DNA of 64,000 nt from Rutstroemia sp. NJR-2017a BVV2. Lineage: Eukaryota > Ascomycota > Leotiomycetes > Helotiales > Rutstroemiaceae. The notes beneath the pieces were generated by a model. The model was given only the letters and a program-made list of their open reading frames with translations. It made no database searches and had not been told where the DNA came from. The stretch spans positions 62,001 to 126,000 of the forward strand of contig NJPS01000021.1 in the NCBI GenBank assembly GCA_002946415.1, given 5' to 3'. The translations under genes and the position numbers were made by a program. Below are positions 12,681 through 24,447 of the stretch, one piece after another; the first letter of the stretch is position 1; the number at the start of each line of letters is the position of its first letter.

Positions 12681-14917
12681 GATACCCAGTGGCTCAACTC
12701 GAGCTCGAACAAAACAAACAACGAACCAAATTCACGCATATGAATTCCATAGAAGAGAAGTAGAAAAAGTATGTGACAATGTTTCAAATCAAGTGGTGAA
12801 ACAAGGAAAATATACTGTACAGATGTTGCAAAGCAGGCTGAGCCAACATGAATCTTTGGTAAGATACCCAACTTTTGAAAGGTACATCCTCCTTGGAGAT
12901 CGGTTAAGCGCTGTGCTGCGGATTTGGATTTGGGGTACACTTTTGCCGGCTTATCACCCAATAATAGAGCCGGGTAGTCGCTCTCTGGTGGCCGCCGCCC
13001 ATCAATGTCGTAAGCCTCAGTGCATGCACAAATAATTATGAGAGGGGATGGATAGGCTAATGAATGCATGTATAAAGTGTGCGACGGGAAAAGACCCCCG
13101 TCTACCTATCGCGAATCGTGAAATCTGATAAGCCTGAGGACTAATGCCTCAAAAGGGCCAATCCGAGAATAATTCTCCGATGAGATGGTGTAATGATGAC
13201 TTCGCCATTCAATAGTCGATATCGTGGTAGCATTGAAGAAAATAGATCACGTCGCAGCTCACCCATTTGAGGGTCGCCAATGTCGGTAGAAAATGCTAGA
13301 ATAAAGACTTGGTTCCGGGCGCAGCAGACGATGAAGATTCGCGATGAGTTGTGTTGTCGAGGTTCGAAAAGCAGTTGGCAGATGCCCTCGCGAGAGAAGT
13401 ACTTTGCTTTTGATTGTCCCGTTCAAGAGTTAGACAATGCAAGGCGACTAAACGCATGACTACCTACCGTAGTTCCAGATGTAAATTTCAGACGAAGATA
13501 TGATACTCTCGTGAGGTAAGAAATCCTTCCGTAGGGAGGAACACAAGGCCGGCGACAACTCCAACCTACCGGATGAAAGTAAATCCAGTCCATAAAATTC
13601 TATTCTTAGAACAACACCTCGCTTGCCAATTTTGGAAGTTCTCAATCTTCCTCGACGACCGCACTCCTTTTCAACTGAACCGATGGCGCCGTTGTTTCTG
13701 ACATCATCTTGTATCCCTCGCCATCCCCGCGTACATATTTGCATGCGGGGTAAGACTCTAAAGATTCTCTGAACGCCTCTCACAGCTACAGGGTTACCGA
13801 AGCGAAAAGCCTATACTAGCTGTCAGTGAAGCTGTAATAGGCCGACAACAATGTCCGAAAGCCAGCTAAACAACAAAGATGCGATAATCTTTGAGGCTCC
13901 TGGGGGTACACGTTAACAATGGTGATTAGCTACAATACATTATCCCAGATCGGCCTGTTTTTCCTGTGCTGTAGAGGCTCATCACCCGGAACATTGTCCA
14001 AGCGACTATCTGACAATGTTAATATGAGGTTTGGTATTTGGTCGATTTTATGACGTTGACTATCAGTCTAACACCTTGGCTGAGAAGCTCTGGCTGTTCC
14101 CATCACCTAGGTGTGGATCGAAGTGTCAACACGGTTGGTTAAGGATTGTGCCACAACTACATTTGCGACAACTCAATACTTCGTGTATTCTTTACCACTG
14201 GTGAAACGTCGCCCGAAAATATAGCGTATGAAGGATGAACATTTCGCGTCTCCGGTTGTGGTGCTTAACATTCAGCTATCTGGGTATTGAAAACGAAGAG
14301 AACACGACAGTTGCTCCCAGGTAGAAGTATGCAGACTCAACAATAATGTAACCGAACACTGTGTTACAAACCCTAGTTGGACGACATGATATGATATCGA
14401 CCAATCGCCACAGCTTCTCTTCGATGCCGGATCCCCCTGGAGGGTCTCCTGCCTACAGAGCTATAATATGCGGCTGTACTTTAACCTCACGTCAAATCTT
14501 CAGCCGTTGTGGGGTATCTGTCTGCCTTGGCCATAACGTCAACCAATCATGTTTCACCAAGAAAGCTTAAGGCTGAGCGGTACCTAAAAGCTATTGGCCA
14601 CACTTACTCCAAGAGATAATCGCTCATTCTCACTGCAGTGACAACACGGTGAATGAGTCAAAGGATCCAATGAGGGTTGCAATTTGCAAATCCGTCAATG
14701 CACAACTATCTTCGGCGAATTGAAGCACTGCACTAGACATGTGGGCTGACTGCTGCGGCGAGTGCTGCCTGTGCGCTGTGTGACTCCACAGAGCTTCATT
14801 AGCTACAACTGCCTGGAAGTTGAATACATATAATCACGATGGTTCTGTAGTTTCCTTCATTCATTCCTTTCCTCTAACAATATCTCTCTATTCATTTCTT
14901 CATTCTCCTCATCCATC
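12681..14917. other. Intergenic region, 2.2 kb
   Basis: The spacer lies between the divergent AdipoR and AAA-ATPase genes and should carry both promoters. Short ORFs here show no family motif, low complexity or consistent codon pattern. A CT-rich stretch at 14850-14917 precedes the AAA-ATPase start. Confidence 0.5.
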
Positions 14918-17430
14918 ATGCATAATCAATCCACCATCAAAGATCTTGACGATGGCAAGCAATACGTTGTCGTCAAGGCCGAGGAGGAGCCGAATACCCC
15001 TCAGGCATCCAGTGATGCTGGTGATAACAAGGAGGAGGACATCAAATGTCCAGAGATCTTGTACAAGGTGCAATACAAGGATCTCAGTGGAGAAATCAAG
15101 GGTACGAAGGAGTTGGCAGCCCCATACAAACTGAAGAAGACGGCGTAGGTTACTGGTTCAGACATCTTCTAAAATTCCATGCTGACGGCCTCTAGATATC
15201 GCGATGAGGGAATTCCTATCATTGAAGTTCTGTATAGTGTTACTATCTGGTTTCCTACTATCTATGGAAAGAACAGAAAGGGTAAAGGGAAGACAAATGA
15301 GAATGGGGATGACAAAAACACATCCGAGAAGAAAGAGGACGACTTCGATGAGCGATCTATGGAAGAGAAGGAACTCATCATTCACTCTCAGCACATCATG
15401 AAAGCTTTGAGGAAAGTTGTCGAATACTATCCAGGACAATCACTCCTCGGAGACACCATTTCTGTCAAGGAACCATATGGTATCCTCGTTCACTATCGAA
15501 AGGAGCTACAAGAATACAAGGACGCCTGTGGTGATGAAGAGGCACAGCATCACATCAGTGTTCTCCAGAAATACCTCGAAGACAACTTTGAGGAAAAGCT
15601 TATCTTGGAGGATGCCCGGCACCAAAGACCCACTCCTGTAGCAACATTCGAGATGTTGTGGATGCTTTTCAAGCCTGGAATGGATGTATACGCCCAGATG
15701 GACGATCAACGAGCTGGATTCGTCGTTCAGGAATGCGAGCCAACTACGGAGAACGTCAGACCAGGACAGCCCGCTCCTCTCAAGATCAAGATGTGGTATC
15801 TCGATTTCGACGGTCGATACGTAGGACGTCGAGCTCACGATGTTACCATCGCGCCATTTGAGGGTGAACGCGAAATTACTTCCCTGAAGGTTATTCCCGC
15901 ACATTATATCGACAGCAACCCAGAGTTATCACCACGCGCCAAGCTTGAGGAACGTGGAGAGAAGTTCTACGGTATGTTGATGGGCAAGCAAATGGATTAC
16001 CGGGGGTTCAGTATGCCAGCGGAACAGAAACCAAAGCGATTCCACGAGGGACGTGTCGTTGTTGACCAAGCTTCGTTTTACACCTATGCTGATTGGCAAG
16101 AGACGCAAAAGCATCCTGCCCCAGTACTGTAAGTACTCATGCTCGGTTTTACGATTATGAATTCTCGAAACACATTCTAACAATGAGACAGGGGTATTGA
16201 TGACGATGAATCTGGCATCTTGGCCGATCTTCATTACAACTGTAACTGCGCAGATTGCGCCAACAAGCGTTTGGCTGCCTCAGCCAATACCGTGAGTTGT
16301 CCTCATCCCATCCTCGATATCTATGACTAACGGATTAACAGAGATGGGGCAAATACGAGAACATTGACCCACGGGAAGTTCGCTCCCTGCTTGACACAAA
16401 CGAAGACGGCGTCATCTCTCGCCACAAATACTTCCTCTGCCCTCGCCGTATCATGGGATTCGACCTGAAATCCAAGAAATGGCAAGCGCTCGACGTCGAC
16501 TGCTGCCGCGAACCAAAATACCACACCGGCGCCATCGAGAACCTGGTCCTTCCAAACGACAAGCAAGAACTGATCAAAGCTCTTGTGCACAAATACACCT
16601 CATCTAAGAGAGCCGGAAAGAACGAAACGACCTGGTCCGCGGACCCCATCCCCAACAAAGGCGAAGGTCAGATCTTCCTCTTGCACGGACCTCCCGGTGC
16701 TGGAAAAACCTACACCGCAGAATGTGTAGCCGAATTCACATCCCGTCCTCTCCTATCCCTCACCTGCGGCGATATCGGAACCGACGAATTCCACGTCGAG
16801 GAATCTCTCAGCCAATGGTTCAAGCTCGCAGAGATCTGGGGCGCCGTCATGCTGATCGACGAAGCCGACGTTTATCTCGAGCGTCGTGAAGTCTCTGAAC
16901 TCAAGCGCAACGGTCTTGTTTCCGTCTTCCTCCGAGCAATGGAATACTACCGCGGAATCCTCTTTTTGACGACCAACCGTGTCGGCCACTTCGACCCTGC
17001 CTTCTTCAGCAGAATCCACGTCTACATTGGCTACCGACCACTCGACGCCGAAGGCCGCAAGCGCATCTGGTTGCAGTTCTTCAAGAAATTGGAGATGGAG
17101 CGCGCGGATGAGATCTCGGTGAAGAGCGCGGCGAAGAGATATATTCTCTCGGACGACGTGCTGAAGGATATCGACTGGAATGGAAGAGAAATCCGCAATG
17201 CGTTCCAGACTGCGGTGGCCTTGGCGGAGTATGAAGCGACGACGAGGAGGAAGGATGAGACGGAGAAACTGGAGGTGGAGTTGAGACAGGATCATTTCGA
17301 GAAGGTGGTGGAGATGAGCGATAACTTCAAGAAGTACTTGGCGACCGTTGGGGACGATAGCACGGCGGGCCAGTCTGAGATGATGGTGGCGAAGAAGAAT
17401 GGTGATAGAGGGGATGATGCTTTGTTATAG
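14918..17430 (+). CDS. AAA-family ATPase of filamentous fungi, 782 aa
   Basis: Exons are 14918-15144, 15196-16128, 16192-16291 and 16342-17430 (2349 nt). The N-terminal ~420 residues form the fungal region usually found ahead of this AAA type, with motifs such as ELLVHYRKEL-like GILVHYRKEL, FEMLWMLFKPG and RRAHDV. The AAA core has Walker A GPPGAGKT (residues 536-543, Lys542), Walker B VMLIDEADV (Asp593, Glu594), a TTNR sensor-1 segment and an SRIHVYI segment matching the arginine-finger region. The final ~50 residues are charged. Such proteins are probably remodelling ATPases, but the substrate is unknown and no partner gene lies nearby. The start was chosen because it heads a frame that splices cleanly at 15145 (GTAGGT) past an in-frame TAG. 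Confidence 0.93.
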
Positions 17431-17659
17431 ATGAGTAGCGGGGCGTTGATTATGCGTTAGTAGAGGGGAGCTTGGTAATACCACTACTCCGATCTTGGAT
17501 TTCGATACCATTTTACAATTCTTCAACGTGAAGTTTGATAGATCTTAGCTAGATGATGGAATAATATTATTGATGCCTAAGCTATATGGACTTTTCATTC
17601 TTCTCTAGACATGCTCATCAGGTCTTCCTTAACTCCGTGCCGCTTCCCTCGGTTTCAAG

Positions 17660-18003
17660 TACTGGAGCTTCGTGACCCCAGAGCTACCTTCGGAGTGGTA
17701 TTCTTTTCCCAGAGTACTAGAAACGGAATCTTAGAGATCCTTGCTCTAGTAGATCTTCTAGAGCAAGACATGCAATGACGTTGCTCTTGGAGAGCTGCCG
17801 TATTCCACTGCGGGAGGAGTGGAAGAGACTCGGGGGCGGACGCGAGAAGCTTTTGGGAGGCTGAGAACTTTTGCAGACGAATGAGAGAGCACTGTGGTGA
17901 ATACTATATGAAGGCTGTGGAATGTAGTAGCTATCTGTTTGCGTGGGATTGGGAAATTTGAACTGGGAGAGGGGCGGCGGGAATTGACAGGCAGGGCATT
18001 GCG
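17660..18003 (-). repeat. Dispersed ~345-bp repeat, copy B (inverted relative to copy A)
   Basis: The reverse complement aligns with 6940-7285 over its length with many point differences and a few small gaps. It lies just downstream of the AAA-ATPase and marks the entry to the repeat-rich island. Confidence 0.75.
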
Positions 18004-18269
18004 ACAGCTCTAGCAGAGCGAGCCGTAGGGTGGCGACGGCCGTCAAAATAAGGCATCATTAAGCGTAAACGATTAGGTACCTTATTTAGGCCTGAGACCC
18101 CGAAGAAACTCGTCAGACCTACCACAGCTAGTTATTTCAGGAAACGTCTAGTAACTATACAAAGAGTTATCCACAATTTCTGCACATCAGAATTGTCCAC
18201 AGTTTCTGCATATCACAAAAGGCTGTCAGCCAGCCAGGACCGGGGATAATTGATAGGATAGATATATAG

Positions 18270-18480
18270 CCCGGGCCAGGCGAACGTCGCTCCTGTTGAG
18301 CTTGTTGAGAACCTACCAGCATTTTGGGGCTAGGTAAACGTAGCTCTCGTTGAGCTTGTTGAGATACTTGCTAGTATTTTGGGCTAGTCGACATCGAGGA
18401 AGATCACTATAAAGAGCAAAAGCGTTCTATCAAGGAAGCCCTCCATTATCGAGGAAGATCACTACAAAAAGTAAAAGCAT
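18270..18480 (+). repeat. GTTGAGCTTGTTGAGA and CGAGGAAGATCAC short repeats
   Basis: Two copies of a ~55-bp unit (GCCAGGCGAACGTCGCTCCT then GTTGAGCTTGTTGAGA) are followed by two copies of ATCGAGGAAGATCACTA. The first unit recurs near 19400-19500, 19795-19940 and 23865-23960. The second recurs near 24230 and inverted near 22910-23050. Confidence 0.75.
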
Positions 18481-18509
18481 CCCATCATTAAGAGATGGTT
18501 ATACCACCC

Positions 18510-18870
18510 AGATATGTGGAAACAGAAGGTAGAAGGGGAGCGGATGGCATTCAGGTACCTATAGGTACATCGACCACTGCATATGGAAACAGAAGATGGT
18601 ATTCAGGCAACAAATGCAACGACCACTATATGTGGAAACAGAAGATGGTATTTAGGTGCCCACTACATGTGGAAATAGAAAGTTGAAGGGGAGCACATGG
18701 GATTCAGGCACCAAGTGCAACGACCACTACATGTGGGAACAGAAGGTTGAAGGGGAGCATATGGTATTCAGGAACCCACCGATGAGCCAACCGAACTGGT
18801 TTCGTTGAGATCGTAGGAAACAGAAGGTTGAAGGGGAGCACACGGCATTCAGGCACCGTTCGGGTGGAAG
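18510..18870 (+). repeat. Tandem CACTACATGTGGAAACAGAAG repeat array
   Basis: At least five degenerate units are built from ACATGTGGAAACAGAAG, TTGAAGGGGAGCACATGG and ATTCAGGCACCAAGTGCAAC. An inverted two-unit copy lies at about 23050-23180. Reading frames through it are by-products of the repeat. Confidence 0.75.
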
Positions 18871-19378
18871 CCTGCCCCGGCGCAGTTTTCACCACATCCG
18901 CCGCGCGCGATAGCCACATCGCATCCACCCACTACTCTATCTCCGAATCCGACACCAGCTACGAAATATCTCCGGACCATTTCTCCTCCGAAAAGAAGTC
19001 TGCGCCAAGTACGCCTCCCAACGACCAAGACTTTTTCAGACCCCCGTCCACTGCATCAATATCTCACAAAGATATATCCTCTCTTTACCAAGATATCCCA
19101 ATCACTATTTACCAATACCTCCCCATCAGAGCCGCCAAACCCAAACCCAAACTGATCTTCCAATGCGACAAGTGCATCGACACTATATTCGATACCCACC
19201 CCGACTACGATGAACACATGGAATTCTCCCCTTCCACAACGAGCTGAAGTGCTTCGAATGCAATGTCACATGCCAACTGGAATTTCTCACAAGCAATAGG
19301 ACTGGTTTCATCTTTGAGATCTTCAAAACAATCGCATGGAACATCTCCTTAGTGTGCAGGCAAGATCTCAACATTTTT
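18865..19378 (+). pseudogene. C2H2-type zinc-finger gene remnant (frameshifted)
   Basis: A frame running to 19247 carries a Ser-rich stretch and then FQCDKCIDTIF with DTHPDYDEHMEF, a C-x2-C...H...H finger. It stops at once. About 10 bases before that stop a different frame takes over with FHNELKCFECNVTCQLEF, a second Cys-rich finger start. A one-base deletion (or two-base insertion) near 19228-19240 explains the break. The 5' end runs into the tandem repeat array, so the gene is also truncated. The protein family beyond C2H2 is not identified. Confidence 0.45.
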
Positions 19379-19389
19379 TTTCCGCCTTT

Positions 19390-19945
19390 CTATTGACCTG
19401 GGCAAGTTGAACGACGCTCTTGGGTATTGAGCTTGTTGAAAGACTTCATTTAGATGCATGGCCCGGGCTAGCCAAACGTCGCCCCTGAGCTCGTTGAGAG
19501 GCCTGACTCGTACGCAGCTAGAGCTTCCAAGAGAGACTCAATATGACAATATCGAACGGCCAGGCGACATGAATCTTGTGGTCATCCAAATAGAGGAGCA
19601 CAGATGTCTAAAAGTGGTACAAGGTTCCTAAAGAAGCGAAAGCTTTAGATTAAGTAAATCTCAAGCGGAACAGTGTCGTCGCCTTGTTCGCGTCATTCAT
19701 GTCCAGTACAACACTGCATTGCTTCCGTATGCCACGGTAAGAAAGGGGTCCGGGTACCCAGTAATAGGAACCGAGTGAGCTTGTATAGATCGCAACCCGG
19801 GCTTGCCAAATGTCACTCCTGAGCTTGTTGAGACACTTGATTCGGATCCATGACCAGAGAAAGCCAAATGTCGCTCCTATTGAGCCTGTCGAGATATTTG
19901 ACTGGGAAGTATAGTTCAGGCCAGCCGATCGTTGCTCTTCTTGAG
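19390..19945 (+). repeat. Further scattered copies of the GTTGAGCTTGTTGAGA unit
   Basis: Degenerate units lie at about 19400-19445, 19455-19500, 19795-19840, 19850-19900 and 19910-19960. Each carries the CGTCGCTCCT / GAGCTTGTTGAGA core. No gene was recognised between them. Confidence 0.65.
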
Positions 19946-20272
19946 CATATTGACATGCCCGAATCTTACATACATTTTGTAATGTTCCGCACACCCGACA
20001 CTTCTTATGAGATTCTGAGCTGAAACTTCCTTTGACATTTAATATTTCTTTGAGTGCGCAATCTTTCCCCTGGTGCATACGACTTCTTCTGGTGCACAAC
20101 TGTCCCTGATACGCACCGTTTTCATGGTCACCCAAGAGTTAAACCAAATGGCGCACACGTCTCTCCGAATGAAGTGAGTTATTTGACTGTGCAGGGTTTC
20201 ATCTGAAGAGTGTAAAGCTTCTACTCTGTTATTTGGAGGGGATTTGATCGATAATTAGGAACTTAGGGAAGT

Positions 20273-20345
<73 letters not shown>
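20273..20345 (+). repeat. Uninterrupted G homopolymer, 73 nt
   Basis: Every base from 20273 to 20345 is G. It is flanked by GGGAAGT and TTGTCGCC. The exact length may be unreliable in any assembly. Confidence 0.95.
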
Positions 20346-20347
<2 letters not shown>

Positions 20348-22075
20348 GTCGCCGAGGAGGAAGTCGATGGGGGTATGTTCATGATGGGAGACGGAAATGT
20401 ACTTGCTTGGGGAGTAATGGTTGACGGGAGATGGTAGCCGGGATGGAATGCCTTCAGAGTCTGGAAGTCGACGATGTAGGAGTGGCGGGTGGGTTCATGA
20501 TGAGAGATGGGAAGCACGGTGTCGGATGATGAGGTACTGTGGTCATCCTATATGCTGACCTACTTCTTTGTATATTGTGGGGCTTTAGCCACCCTTTTTA
20601 GTCTAGCTCCAGCCACTACGGCCTGGTTTTGTCATATAAGGAGATGCTCTCCCCAGCTTAATTAAAGAAACTACTGACTGTTTTACCACCTTTTTGACTC
20701 CCTACGTTGAAGTGATTCTTTCGTACACCTAGATCTCCTGCTGCACGTGCTATTGGGATGCATGTATTCTCACTTTGAGCCTCTTACAATATGTAATTAC
20801 AAGATCTGCTTGCGGAGTGTGCTTCTGGGAAAAGTTCTTGCTTCTCGATTGTGCAAGGCTAGAGAAGTGTAACTTGATTCCGGTACTTTCGTAGTATTAT
20901 CACCTCCTGTGAGTATGCCAGACTCTCGTGGCTTAATGCATCCCCAAAGAACATTATTCGGGCTCGTAAATCCCCTATCCTCTACTCAAGGGCCTATGAG
21001 TTCCACCGAAGAATTCTGTTGAACCGCATATTAGATCCTTCGAATGACGAAGTGCGAAGGGCATATGAGGTCGGTGTATGACTTCCACTGAAAGGCGCAT
21101 GAGTTCCGCTAAAGCGAATTCCTTTGAAGAGTCTCGAGTTCCTCTGGCGGGCGGACAAGTTCTGCTGGGCGCAAGATCTTCGGACTTCTGTGTATGACAT
21201 CTGGACCATTTCACGAGATCCCTATAAATCATCTGAAACCTTCAATGCTCAACGTCTCAATATAATACCCTCCCCTCTCTCGACTCTCCTTTACAGTCCT
21301 GCAAATTCACTGAGCATATCTCGTCGGAACGGTAAATCTACTCGAATTATTCTGCTGCCTGGTTGCTCAAATACCCTAGACCCAACGGAAACCCTAAATA
21401 CACTCACTATATGAACTTGGAAGTTTGTTGCGGGCAGGGTCTCATGGATATGAAGTTTGGTATACCAGACGTATCCAAGTGCCTCGAGACAACCCCAGCA
21501 GAATCGACATCAGACAAGATAAGCAGAGATCGTAGGACCCTGACCATATTTACTACCAGACATTGGAGGAGTTTGACTTTTCCCCATTCCCTCGTTCCAA
21601 GTCATTCGTAGTCAGATCCAGTCAACCCTGATATCCGAAAACGTATGCAAATTTGCAAATGCTTTAGCAGAGATCTTAAGATTCTGACCATATTCCATAC
21701 TCAATATCGGAGGGTGCGCAGGTCCTCCGCGTCCTGGTTCGAGATATCGACGAGGGCTAATTCCATGCTCTTCTATTTCGTTGTCAGAATCCATTGTCGC
21801 ATATCGGATGATGTGTAGGTTAAGGTCCTCCGCGTCCTGGTCGGAGATGTTGACGAGGGCCAATTTCATACTCTTCATGAAGAGGGCCGCCCGCGACGAA
21901 GAGAGAGACATCACTGATACTCTACACTCAGGATATTCAGCTGAATCGGTCTGCCGCGATAAAGGAGATGGCCTTGCTTATGCCTTTAGCTTGCATGGCG
22001 TGTGCACTGGGATGAAGCGGACGGGATGATTTATGCTCCACATTCAGTGCATTTATAAATAATAAGTGTCTCTAG
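20346..22075. other. Gene-poor repeat-island segment
   Basis: No gene was recognised. Two related copies of GGTCCTCCGCGTCCTGGT...GACGAGGGC lie at about 21720-21765 and 21825-21865. Short GAGTTCC-type repeats occur at 20990-21150. The local reading frames look like chance. Confidence 0.5.
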
Positions 22076-22227
22076 CTAAACCAGCAGTATGGACAATACA
22101 CCCGTTACCGATCGCCGAATGACACTCGATTCCCAGCCGCCTACCCCGCAACTAAGCCTTTGAACTTGATATATCCTCGAAACGAATGCTGTATCTGACT
22201 TCATCGCCCACTTTGACATCCATCTCA

Positions 22228-22380
<153 letters not shown>

Positions 22381-22479
22381 CTATATCTATCGAAGTATTT
22401 TTGGGATAAAGGCCTGTCGTTGAATGGGTTATTTGGTCCACCTTCGGCCTTGTGAGCCTGTAGAGCTGTCGTTTAGGAA

Positions 22480-22645
22480 CGCCTCATTCCAGAGAGCCGC
22501 CTGCATCTGAGATAACAATGTCGACATCGCCCCATGAAACACCATAGGAATGGTACCCATTCCTCATTCCAGAGATCCGCCCTTCTTGCATCTGAGATAA
22601 CAATGCTGATCGTCCCATAAAATGCCATAGAAATAGTACTCTTCC
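22480..22645 (+). repeat. Two-copy ~77-bp tandem duplication
   Basis: The segment CATTCCAGAG...CATCTGAGATAACAATG...CCATAGGAATGGTAC is present twice in tandem with several differences. A third short CATTCC fragment follows. Confidence 0.65.
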
Positions 22646-22729
22646 CCAGACCGCTTCCTTATTCCTGAGGGATCATTCTACGGGGCTGCTATATCTCTCA
22701 CCGACTCAAAGCTCCCCCGAGTCCCGACC

Positions 22730-23180
22730 ACTCTTATAATGAGCCTTCGGGTTTATTACCCAGCTTTCCTGGGTCTCTCAATCCTTTCGAATTTTGGGTC
22801 AAGGTAGCGTTTAAAGTCTGATTAACCTCCCAGTCTCGCCAATTTGGGTCCTTCAACCCTTTCAGGGTAACGTACACGACGACACCTCTTGATGATAGAG
22901 CGCTTTTTGTAATGATCTCCCTCGATGATGGAGCGCTGTTTGTAATGATCTTCCTCATCCCAAACTCTTCTTCGACGTCGTTCCACATGTCTGAGTGGTA
23001 TAACTATCTGTTGATGATGGAATGCTTTTTGTAATGATCTTCCTCGATGCCATGTGCTCCCCTTCAACATTATGTTTCCACATGTAGTGGTTGTTGCACT
23101 TAGTGCCTGAATGCAATGCCATATGCTCCCCTTCTATCTTCTGTTTCACATCACATGTAGTGGTCGTTGCACTTCTCCTT
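22730..23180 (-). repeat. Inverted copies of island repeats
   Basis: On the minus strand this carries the ATCGAGGAAGATCATTAC units and ACATGTGGAAACAGAAG units seen in forward orientation at 18400-18870. It also has a CCCAGCTTTCCTGGGTC block whose relatives lie near 23990-24020. Confidence 0.65.
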
Positions 23181-23399
23181 GTTGTGGACACGCTCAACTC
23201 CAGAGTCAACCATGAGAATCGAAACGTATGTTACCCGTGGCATTGTCATAGCGATCTAGGGCGAAGAAGATTGCTAATTTGTGACAGATTCGAGTCTCTT
23301 GCAGACATGGCCGCTCTTTGGAATGAAGAACCGCAAGGAGGGCAGACCTCTGCCCTTGCGGATAAAGCGTTGTCCCGCCTCACTCCATTGTCCTCCAGC

Positions 23400-23661
23400 A
23401 CGAATCGCTTCGATGAGTCGTGTCTTCATAGCCGGGCTGGCATAGTCCAGAGCAGGGCAGTTTGAATAATGTAGTTGGCGAATGAATCGCGAAGAAGGCA
23501 GTCGAGCTCATTGGGTTGCAGCATTTCTTCAATCAACATATCCTTGGAAGGCTTCTGAGCACAACGCAGACACTTCTCAATGACGTTTGAACTGAACTTT
23601 TACTGTGACAATTGATCAACGCGTCCCTGAAGCATAGCGACTAACGGTTCTGTGAAGATGG
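23400..23661 (-). pseudogene. Pumilio/PUF RNA-binding repeat pseudogene fragment
   Basis: On the minus strand the reading FTEPLVAMLQGRVDQLSQ, then KFSSNVIEKCLRCAQKPS, then LLRDSFANYIIQTAL matches Pumilio repeats; the SNVIEKC and ANYIIQT blocks are the RNA-contacting helices. Three defects are visible. CAA has become TAA at 23600-23602, a C-to-T change in CpA context as expected for RIP. An extra CTCTG at 23448-23452 shifts the frame within the ALDYASP motif. The gene ends abruptly after RLIEAIR, where intact homologues continue. Only a fragment of the PUF domain remains, within repeats. Confidence 0.75.
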
Positions 23662-23859
23662 ACAATACAAGTGACTAGCTTTAAAGGTGAATTTAATCGA
23701 TAACTTTGTTACCCAGCGAAAAGTGGAAGAGATCGTCGCATGGGTAGGGTATCCGAGGTTATCCTTGACCCAAAATCTACTCTTCCCGATATCGTCGCAT
23801 GGATGGGGAGGTATCCCGAATTTAGAGGTCACCCTGAAAGGACTGAGGGATTCTGGGGC

Positions 23860-24290
23860 CCGTGCTGGCCAAATGTCGCTCCTAAGCTTGTTGAGAGACC
23901 TGCCGGTATTTTGGGCCAGGCAAACGTCGCTCCTGTTGAGCTTGTTGAGATACCTGACTAGAATTTATGATGGATTGAGTCACTCTGAAAGAATTGAGGG
24001 ACCCAAAAGAGCTGGGTAATGTATCTGAAGGCTCACTACGGTAAGTCTCTTTCTGGCTGTTATGGATAGAGACTAACTTACTTGTTAGGATGCTGTATAT
24101 ATATATATACAGTGATTTTAGTGCCCAAATTCTAGGAGTAAATGCCAACTATGCCCAAGTACAGAAGTATCAACTTGATTCTGTTGATCGTCCAAGATAT
24201 ATGGGGTGTATAATTAGTGATTACCTTGATATCGAGGAAGATAATTACAAAAAGTGCTCCATCATCAAGAGATAGTTACCGAAAGCTTGA
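23860..24290 (+). repeat. Cluster of island repeat units near the right end of the island
   Basis: Two GTTGAGCTTGTTGAGA units lie at 23870-23960, followed by a GACCCAAAAGAGCTGGGTAAT block, a TA dinucleotide run at 24094-24108 and an ATCGAGGAAGATAATTAC unit at 24230. Confidence 0.65.
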
Positions 24291-24447
24291 ATTCCAATCT
24301 TCCAATCTATTTCGAATATTGTTTATAACAGTACTAATCTTCCCGCCATGCCCTAGTCTTTATATCCTCGAAACAGTTAAAAGGAACAGTCCCCTAGTAC
24401 ACTGGTAGCAACCCCGAAACTTCTCTTCCGCTCTCTAATATTAAATC

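Noticed and set aside
12563..13069. 168-aa minus-strand ORF overlapping the AdipoR 5' end
   Set aside because: Different frame from the recognised gene, no motif, likely chance.
13060..14880. Several 60-110 aa ORFs
   Set aside because: No family features, no splice-linked partners.
20263..20517. Poly-proline ORF on the minus strand
   Set aside because: Produced by the G homopolymer.
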